NCBI RefSeq assembly: GCF_013404075.1
Contig: NZ_JACBJQ010000011.1
Coordinates: forward strand, 90,468-154,467
Reading direction: 5' to 3'
DNA from: Mycolicibacterium vinylchloridicum
GTDB lineage: Bacteria; Actinomycetota; Actinomycetes; Mycobacteriales; Mycobacteriaceae
Length of the DNA: 64,000 nucleotides
Part shown: positions 58,155-64,000 of the stretch, piece after piece
How the letters are laid out: every line of letters starts with the position of its first letter
Numbering within the stretch: position 1 is the stretch's first letter
Program-made: the position numbers and the translations under genes
The notes under the pieces: model-generated
The model's database searches: none
Told to the model about the DNA's origin: nothing
The model's input: the letters and a program-made list of their open reading frames with translations, nothing else

Positions 58155-59000
58155 ATGACGATATCCCCAGATGTCGCCGCCGAGTCAACGAGGACACCGC
58201 GCAGCCAGCGACTTCGCCACTACGCCATGACCCCGCCGACGTACTTCGCCGTCGAATACGCCATCAACCCATGGATGGACACCAGCACGCCGGTCGACGT
58301 CGACCGCGCCGTCGCCCAATGGGAGACTCTGCGGGACACCTACCGCCGTCTCGGCCACACCGTCGACATCGTCGAACCGGTGGCCGGACTGCCGGACATG
58401 GTCTACGCGGCCAACGCCGGACTGATCATCAACGGCACCGCGATCGTCGCTCGCTTCAAACACGCCGAACGACAGGGCGAATCCGTGGCCTACGCCACCT
58501 GGATGGACCAGCGCGGGCACGATCCCCTCGTTACCCGCCACGTCAACGAAGGACAGGGCGATCTGCTGGTCGCCGGATCAATGATCTTGGCCGGCACTGG
58601 TTTTCGCACCCATTCGCAGGCGCACGCCGAGGTGGCCGGGATCACCGGCCTGCCGGTGATCTCCCTGGAGCTCGTCGACCCGCGCTTCTACCACCTCGAC
58701 ACCGCACTCACGGTGCTCGACGACACCACGATCGCCTACTACCCACCCGCCTTCACCGCCGAGTCCCGCGGCCGGCTGAGCACGCTCTTCCCCGACGCCA
58801 TCGAAGTCGCGAGCACCGACGCCTACGTCCTCGGCCTCAACGCGGTGTCCGACGGTAAGCACGTCGTCCACCCCGCCCAGGCCACCGGTTTCGCCAAACA
58901 GCTCAACCACGCGGGCTTCCATCCCATCGGCGTCGACCTCTCCGAACTGCTCAAGGGCGGCGGATCGGTGAAATGTTGCACGCTGGAGGTGTTTTCATGA
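58155..59000 (+). CDS. ddaH: Dimethylargininase/arginine deiminase-superfamily amidinohydrolase
   Basis: 281 aa from the ATG at 58155 (a TTG 36 bp upstream is the alternative). Guanidine-group-modifying superfamily: early PTYFAVEYAINPWMD, acidic residues in LPDMVYAANAGL, catalytic His in FRTHSQAHAEV and nucleophile Cys in GGSVKCCTLEV. DDAH converts methylated arginines to citrulline, but bacterial relatives near ornithine aminotransferase may hydrolyse arginine to ornithine plus ammonia and CO2, which would feed RocD directly. Overlaps rocD by ATGA. Confidence 0.82.
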   Translation: MTISPDVAAESTRTPRSQRLRHYAMTPPTYFAVEYAINPWMDTSTPVDVDRAVAQWETLRDTYRRLGHTVDIVEPVAGLPDMVYAANAGLIINGTAIVARFKHAERQGESVAYATWMDQRGHDPLVTRHVNEGQGDLLVAGSMILAGTGFRTHSQAHAEVAGITGLPVISLELVDPRFYHLDTALTVLDDTTIAYYPPAFTAESRGRLSTLFPDAIEVASTDAYVLGLNAVSDGKHVVHPAQATGFAKQLNHAGFHPIGVDLSELLKGGGSVKCCTLEVFS

Positions 59001-60241
59001 CCATGGCCGACACCGTCAAGAAGGCAGCCACCCGAACCACCGTTGAAGCCATCGCGCTGGACAACACCTACGCCGCCCACAACTATTCGCCGCTTCCGGT
59101 GGTGGCCGCCAGTGCCCGAGGGGCGTGGATCACCGACGTGGAGGGGCGCCGGTACCTGGACTGCCTGGCCGCGTACTCCGCAGTCAACTTCGGCCATCAC
59201 AATGACGAGATCGTTGCCGCCGCCCACCGTCAGCTCGACGCCGTGACCCTGGTCAGCCGCGCGTTCCACTCCGATCAACTCGGCCCGTTCTGTGAGGCGC
59301 TGGCCGGGCTGTGCGGCAAAGACATGGTACTGCCGATGAACAGTGGCGCCGAGGCGGTGGAAAGCGGCCTCAAGGTCGCCCGTAAATGGGGCGCCGACGT
59401 CAAGGGCGTCCCCCCCGATATGGCCAACATCATCGTGGCCGACAATAACTTTCACGGTCGCACGATCAGCATCGTCAGCTTCTCCTCCGACGCCACCGCC
59501 CGGGGTGGATTCGGCCCCTTCACACCGGGATTCCGGTCCGTACCCTTCGCTGATGCCGACGCGGTGGCGGCGGCCATGGACGAGAACACGGTCGCCGTCC
59601 TCATCGAGCCGATCCAGGGCGAAGCCGGCATCATCGTCCCGCCCGACGATTACCTGCCCCGGTTGCGCCGGCTGTGTACCCAGCGCAACGTGCTGCTGAT
59701 CGCAGACGAGATCCAGTCCGGCCTGGCCCGAACCGGCCACACCTTCGCCTGCGACCACTGGGGCGTGGTGCCCGACATCTACCTGCTCGGCAAGGCCCTT
59801 GGCGGAGGGGTGGTTCCGCTGTCCGCGGTCGTCGCCGACCGCGATATTTTAGGGGTGCTGCACCCCGGCGAGCACGGGTCGACGTTCGGCGGCAACCCGC
59901 TGGCCGCCGCCATCGGCTCCACCGTCATCGACATCCTGCGGCGAGGCGAATTCCAGTCCCGCTCAGCCGAACTCGGGCTGCATCTGCATTCCCGGCTGCG
60001 GTCACTGATCGGCCACGGCGTGCTCTCGGTGCGCGGAATGGGCCTGTGGGCCGGTGTCGACATCGATACCCGCCTGGGAACCGGCAAACAACTCAGCATG
60101 GCGCTGGCCGAGCGCGGCGTGCTGGTCAAAGACACCCACGGCTCGACCTTACGATTCGCTCCACCGCTGGTGATCACCGCCGAGGAGATCGACTGGGCGA
60201 TTGAGCAGTTCGCAAGCGTATTGGCCGGGCCAGGCTCATAA
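58997..60241 (+). CDS. rocD: Ornithine aminotransferase
   Basis: 414-aa class III PLP aminotransferase converting ornithine to glutamate semialdehyde. Landmarks: LPMNSGAEAVESGLKVARKW, IADEIQSGLARTGHTFACDH and the PLP lysine in YLLGKALGGGVVPLSAV; C-terminal HGSTLRFAPPLVIT. Full-length single gene, unlike M. tuberculosis where rocD is split into rocD1 and rocD2. Coupled to ddaH upstream. Confidence 0.94.
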   Translation: MTMADTVKKAATRTTVEAIALDNTYAAHNYSPLPVVAASARGAWITDVEGRRYLDCLAAYSAVNFGHHNDEIVAAAHRQLDAVTLVSRAFHSDQLGPFCEALAGLCGKDMVLPMNSGAEAVESGLKVARKWGADVKGVPPDMANIIVADNNFHGRTISIVSFSSDATARGGFGPFTPGFRSVPFADADAVAAAMDENTVAVLIEPIQGEAGIIVPPDDYLPRLRRLCTQRNVLLIADEIQSGLARTGHTFACDHWGVVPDIYLLGKALGGGVVPLSAVVADRDILGVLHPGEHGSTFGGNPLAAAIGSTVIDILRRGEFQSRSAELGLHLHSRLRSLIGHGVLSVRGMGLWAGVDIDTRLGTGKQLSMALAERGVLVKDTHGSTLRFAPPLVITAEEIDWAIEQFASVLAGPGS

Positions 60242-60274
60242 TCGGCTAATCTCGCCCGACCCCGGGAGGCGTAC

Positions 60275-61807
60275 ATGACGGCACCGTCGATCAACCTGAC
60301 CGAGCAGATGCTGCGCCGAAGGCCCGTTTTGGGGGCCCCGGTCGCGCATGGCGCCTCCGATCACCTGGAACGAAGTATCGGCACATTCCAGCTGACGATG
60401 TTCGGCGTGGGCGCCACGGTGGGCACCGGTATCTTCTTCGTGCTTTCCCAGGCGGTTCCAGAGGCCGGCCCCGGCGTCGTCGTCTCTTTCATCATCGCCG
60501 GTATCGCGGCGGGCCTGGCGGCCATCTGTTACGCCGAGCTCGCCTCGGCGGTGCCGGTTTCCGGATCCACCTATTCCTACGCCTACACCACGCTCGGGGA
60601 AGTCGTCGCGATGGCAGTGGCGGCCTGCCTGCTGCTCGAGTACGGGGTGTCCACGGCGGCGGTCGCCGTGGGCTGGAGCCAATACGTCAACAAGCTGCTC
60701 GACAACTTCTTCGGACATCATCTCCCCCAAGCGATTTCGGCGGCACCCTGGGACGCCACCCCGGGCGTCATCAATCTGCCCGCGGTCATCCTCGTGGTCA
60801 TGTGCGCACTGCTGCTGATCCGCGGCGCCAGCGAGTCCGCCAAGGTCAACACCATCATGGTGCTGATCAAGCTGGGCGTGCTGGTGATGTTCGCCGTGAT
60901 CGCGTTCACCGCATTCAACGTCGACAACTTCGCCAACTTCGCACCACTCGGTGCCGCCGGAATCGGTTCGGCCGCCGGAACGATCTTCTTCTCCTACATC
61001 GGCCTGGACGCCGTCTCCACCGCCGGCGACGAGGTCAAGAACCCGCAAAAGACCATGCCGCGCGCCATCCTGGCCGCACTGATCACGGTGACCGCGGTCT
61101 ACATCCTGGTCACAGTCGCGGCGCTGGGCGCCCAGACCTGGACCGATTTCGAAGGCCAAGAGGCCGGCCTGGCCACCATCCTCGACACCGTCACCGGCGC
61201 CCAGTACTGGGGCACCGTGCTGGCGGCCGGTGCGGTCATCTCGATCTTCTCGGTGACGCTGGTGACGCTGTACGGCCAGACACGCATCCTGTTCGCCATG
61301 GGCCGGGACGGACTGCTGCCGTCGATGTTCGCCAAAGTCGACCCGCGCAGCATGACACCGGTCAACAACACCATCATCGTGGCGATCGTGGTCAGCGTCC
61401 TGGCCGGCGTCGTCCCGTTGGACTACCTGGCCGACATGGTGTCGATCGGCACTCTGGTCGCGTTCATCGTCGTCTCGGTCGGCGTGATCATTCTGCGGGT
61501 GCGCGAACCCGACCTCCCGCGGGGTTTCAAGGTGCCCGGTTATCCGGTGACACCGGTGCTTTCGGTGCTGGCCTGCGGTTACATCCTCTACAGCCTGCAC
61601 TGGTACACCTGGATCGCCTTCTCCGGGTGGGTCGCAGTGGTGCTGGTCTTCTACTTCGCCTGGGGCCGACACCACAGCGCACTGAACGCCGGCGGCTCCG
61701 ATGGCTACATTCCCACCGCCGTTCCCGGTGACGACGACGTCATGTTCGACGAGAACCCGAAGGACCACCACTTCGTCACCAAGCACGAGCATGAGGACGA
61801 GCCGTGA
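60275..61807 (+). CDS. rocE: APC-family amino acid permease
   Basis: 510-aa integral membrane transporter with about 12 hydrophobic helices, starting with the APC signature FGVGATVGTGIFFVLSQAV. The N and C termini are hydrophilic; the C-terminal tail is acidic and His-rich (DDDVMFDENPKDHHFVTKHEHED). Probably imports arginine/ornithine for the preceding enzymes. GGGAGGCGTAC precedes the ATG. Stop overlaps the next GTG. Confidence 0.9.
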   Translation: MTAPSINLTEQMLRRRPVLGAPVAHGASDHLERSIGTFQLTMFGVGATVGTGIFFVLSQAVPEAGPGVVVSFIIAGIAAGLAAICYAELASAVPVSGSTYSYAYTTLGEVVAMAVAACLLLEYGVSTAAVAVGWSQYVNKLLDNFFGHHLPQAISAAPWDATPGVINLPAVILVVMCALLLIRGASESAKVNTIMVLIKLGVLVMFAVIAFTAFNVDNFANFAPLGAAGIGSAAGTIFFSYIGLDAVSTAGDEVKNPQKTMPRAILAALITVTAVYILVTVAALGAQTWTDFEGQEAGLATILDTVTGAQYWGTVLAAGAVISIFSVTLVTLYGQTRILFAMGRDGLLPSMFAKVDPRSMTPVNNTIIVAIVVSVLAGVVPLDYLADMVSIGTLVAFIVVSVGVIILRVREPDLPRGFKVPGYPVTPVLSVLACGYILYSLHWYTWIAFSGWVAVVLVFYFAWGRHHSALNAGGSDGYIPTAVPGDDDVMFDENPKDHHFVTKHEHEDEP

Positions 61808-62685
61808 CCGTCGCCGTCGGCTACCTCGCGGGCAAGGGCGGCCAGTCGCCGCTGTACCTGGCGGTGGAGGCAGCCAAGACGCTGAAGACCTCGCTGGCCG
61901 TGGTCACAGTCGTGCCGCGGCCATGGATGACGCCGTCGCTGGCTCGAGTCGACGCCGAATTCGCTGAGTACGCAAACCAACTGGCGATAAGGTCGGCGGC
62001 GCAGGCGCGGCAGTGCATCGATGCGGTCGCCAAGGACCTCGATGTCACCTATCACACGGTCGCGCACCGGTCGGCATCTGGCGGTCTCTTGGAGGCGGTC
62101 GCCGACCTGCAGCCCGAGGTCTTGATCCTGGGCTCCGCCGCCGACGGCAAGCTCGGCCAGGTGGTGATCGGCTCGACCGGAGACCGGCTGCTGCATTCCT
62201 CACCGGTGCCGATGGCGATCAGTCCACGCGGCTATCGCGGCTCGAAAATCGGTGTACTGACCCGGATCACCGCCGCATACCCGGGCACGCCGGAAACCTT
62301 GCATGTGGTGGAGCGCGTCGTCGCGCTCGGTCAGCGGCTGGGCGTGCCGATGCGCGTCGTCACGTTCGCAGTGCGTGGCCGCACGATGTATCCGCCGGAA
62401 GTCGGCCTGCATGCCGAAGACTCCATCCTCGACCAGATGGCGGCTCATGCACGAGAAACACTGGCGCAACTGAAGACCGACGGCGTGGTGGGCCAAGACG
62501 TGGATCTTCAGGTTGCCGTCGGCAACGGCTGGGACGAAGCGCTGGACGACGCCGACTGGCAGGACGGCGATCTGCTGGCCATCGGCACATCGCCGGTGGG
62601 CGGAATCGCCCGGGTGTTTCTTGGCTCCCACGGCTCGAAGATCCTGCGGCACAGCCCCGTTCCGGTGCTGGTGCTACCGGGCTGA
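61804..62685 (+). CDS. Universal stress protein, tandem Usp domains
   Basis: 293 aa with two Usp halves. The nucleotide-binding G-rich motifs appear as GSTGDRLLHSSPVPMAI (near 115-135) and GSHGSKILRHSPVPVLVLPG (C terminus). GTG overlaps the rocE stop, so it is made with the permease and may regulate it; Rv2319c-Rv2320c show the same pairing. Confidence 0.9.
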   Translation: MTVAVGYLAGKGGQSPLYLAVEAAKTLKTSLAVVTVVPRPWMTPSLARVDAEFAEYANQLAIRSAAQARQCIDAVAKDLDVTYHTVAHRSASGGLLEAVADLQPEVLILGSAADGKLGQVVIGSTGDRLLHSSPVPMAISPRGYRGSKIGVLTRITAAYPGTPETLHVVERVVALGQRLGVPMRVVTFAVRGRTMYPPEVGLHAEDSILDQMAAHARETLAQLKTDGVVGQDVDLQVAVGNGWDEALDDADWQDGDLLAIGTSPVGGIARVFLGSHGSKILRHSPVPVLVLPG

Positions 62686-62688
62686 TCG

Positions 62689-62800
62689 CTAGGCCCATGT
62701 AGCCACTCCTCAGCGCCTCGCTTCGCTGCGGCGCATCGTCGTGACTAGGCCCATGTAGCCACTCCTCAGCGCCTCGCTTCGCTGCGGCGCATCGTCGTGA
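62689..62800. repeat. Exact 56-bp tandem duplication
   Basis: Two identical head-to-tail copies, 62689-62744 and 62745-62800, each starting CTAGGCCCATGTAGCC and containing GCGCC..CGCTTCGCTGCGG..GCGC, which can fold on itself. It occupies the whole gap between two convergent genes, and the second copy ends exactly where the SDR stop codon (CTA on the plus strand) begins. Possibly a duplicated terminator. Confidence 0.9.
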
Positions 62801-63670
<870 letters not shown>

Positions 63671-63698
63671 TCAGCTGCCGCCAGGCTAGCAAGCTGAC

Positions 63699-63712
63699 TG
63701 GAACGTGTTCTA
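63699..63712. promoter_or_regulatory. KstR-like operator upstream of the mycofactocin SDR
   Basis: TGGAACGTGTTCTA fits the published KstR consensus TnnAACnnGTTnnA at every defined position and lies 44 bp before the SDR start. If real, it links this enzyme to sterol-regulated metabolism. Confidence 0.5.
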
Positions 63713-63722
63713 GGAACCACTG

Positions 63723-63871
63723 TCAATAGTCGACTGGGTCGCGGACAATCGGGCAGGTCATGCAGTGACCGCCGCCGCGTCCGCGGCCCAGTTCGGCGCC
63801 GACGATCGTGATGACTTCGACCCCGGCCTTGCGCAACAGCGAATTGGTGTGGGTGTTGCGGTCGTTGATCG
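63723..63871 (-). pseudogene. arcA: Arginine deiminase 3' fragment, interrupted by insertion sequence
   Basis: About 48 codons encode the C-terminal end of arginine deiminase: [20 protein letters not shown], then [25 protein letters not shown] ending with the catalytic Cys (HCMTCP). Upstream of DRN the sequence no longer resembles the enzyme and instead shows IS-type terminal repeats, so the gene is broken near 63865-63875. The frame stays open through the junction to 63914 but the added residues are not deiminase. The enzyme hydrolyses arginine to citrulline and ammonia; this copy should be inactive. Confidence 0.72.
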
Positions 63872-64000
63872 CGCTCGCTGAAATTCCCCACTGACGCTCA
63901 TCGAAGTTCCCCACCCGTGTGGCTCCGCCGAGAAGGGCGGGCCTCCCTCGAAGCTGCTGGTGTCTGACGCCAGTTGCTCCATCGAAGGAGGCCCGCTTTC
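63872..64000. mobile_element. Probable end of an insertion sequence (IS21-like), continuing past the window
   Basis: Two 19-bp direct repeats (63872-63890 and 63895-63913, CGCTC....AA.TTCCCCA, 15 of 19 identical) begin exactly where the deiminase similarity stops; repeated terminal motifs of this type mark IS21-family ends. Further in, GCGGGCCTCC (63937-63946) and GGAGGCCCGC (63987-63996) form a perfect 10-bp inverted repeat that could terminate the transposase transcript. No transposase coding sequence is inside the window. Confidence 0.55.

Noticed and set aside
60236..61792. 518-codon open frame opposite rocE
   Set aside because: Composition is Asp/His/Arg/Gly-rich low-complexity, as expected from the antisense of a GC-rich membrane protein gene; no domain resemblance.
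62689..62800. Possible CRISPR repeats
   Set aside because: Only two copies, directly adjacent with no spacer and no cas gene nearby.

Overview
The window is high-GC actinobacterial chromosome and almost certainly comes from a Mycolicibacterium/Mycobacterium species. The evidence is gene content and order: the S10-spc ribosomal block is split by an arylsulfatase/formylglycine-generating-enzyme insert and followed by sppA, tandem Rv0731c-type methyltransferases, secY-adk-map and sigL-rslA, as in M. tuberculosis Rv0700-Rv0736. The mmsA-acyl-CoA dehydrogenase-mmsB operon, a complete mycofactocin locus (mftR, mftA-G), F420-type and mycofactocin-type oxidoreductases, and frequent ATGA/GTGA gene overlaps agree with this. 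Assignments rest on reading the translated sequence and on remembered family features; no database search was run.

Layout. 1-1975: 3' part of a CitA/DcuS-type sensor kinase and its response regulator. 2045-6560: an SDR gene divergent from the valine-catabolic mms operon, with a perfect palindrome between them. 6557-11538: a compact five-gene leftward operon (ThDP enzyme, SRPBCC protein, FabH-like ketosynthase with altered catalytic His, aminotransferase, MarR regulator). 11663-13827: rslA, sigL and a transglutaminase-like protein. 14008-16679: map, adk, secY. 17001-20725: four paralogous SAM methyltransferases. 20706-23503: sppA and an LLM-family oxidoreductase. 23553-39607: spc and S10 ribosomal protein genes, interrupted at 27968-34115 by fge, a lipoprotein gene, atsA and a BcsB-like membrane protein gene. 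40049-40390: an RbpA-family gene next to the S10 promoter. 40597-43511: a small oxidoreductase operon ending in a TetR gene. 43508-47151: esterase, P450, TetR. 47252-54456: mycofactocin locus. 54524-58032: ECF sigma factor with a triple-VOC protein, a FAD reductase, an AsnC regulator. 58155-62685: arginine/ornithine use genes (DDAH-like, rocD, rocE, universal stress protein). 62801-63655: mycofactocin-type SDR. The right edge holds an arginine deiminase 3' fragment abutting what looks like the end of an insertion sequence.

Most notable: the unassigned five-gene operon (7-11.5 kb) is preceded by TGAACC-N16-CGTGTC, the same boxes and spacing found in front of sigL itself about 1.3 kb away. Both match the known mycobacterial SigL promoter consensus. 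This suggests a SigL-RslA controlled biosynthetic operon, inserted between rslA and a MarR gene that I believe are neighbours in M. tuberculosis. The combination of carboligase, acyltransferase-like KSIII, SRPBCC and PLP aminotransferase looks like a small-molecule pathway; its product cannot be named from sequence. Other points of interest are an RbpA paralogue beside the S10 operon, a KstR-like box before the mycofactocin SDR, a perfect palindrome overlapping the start codon at 40597, and the interrupted arginine deiminase gene.
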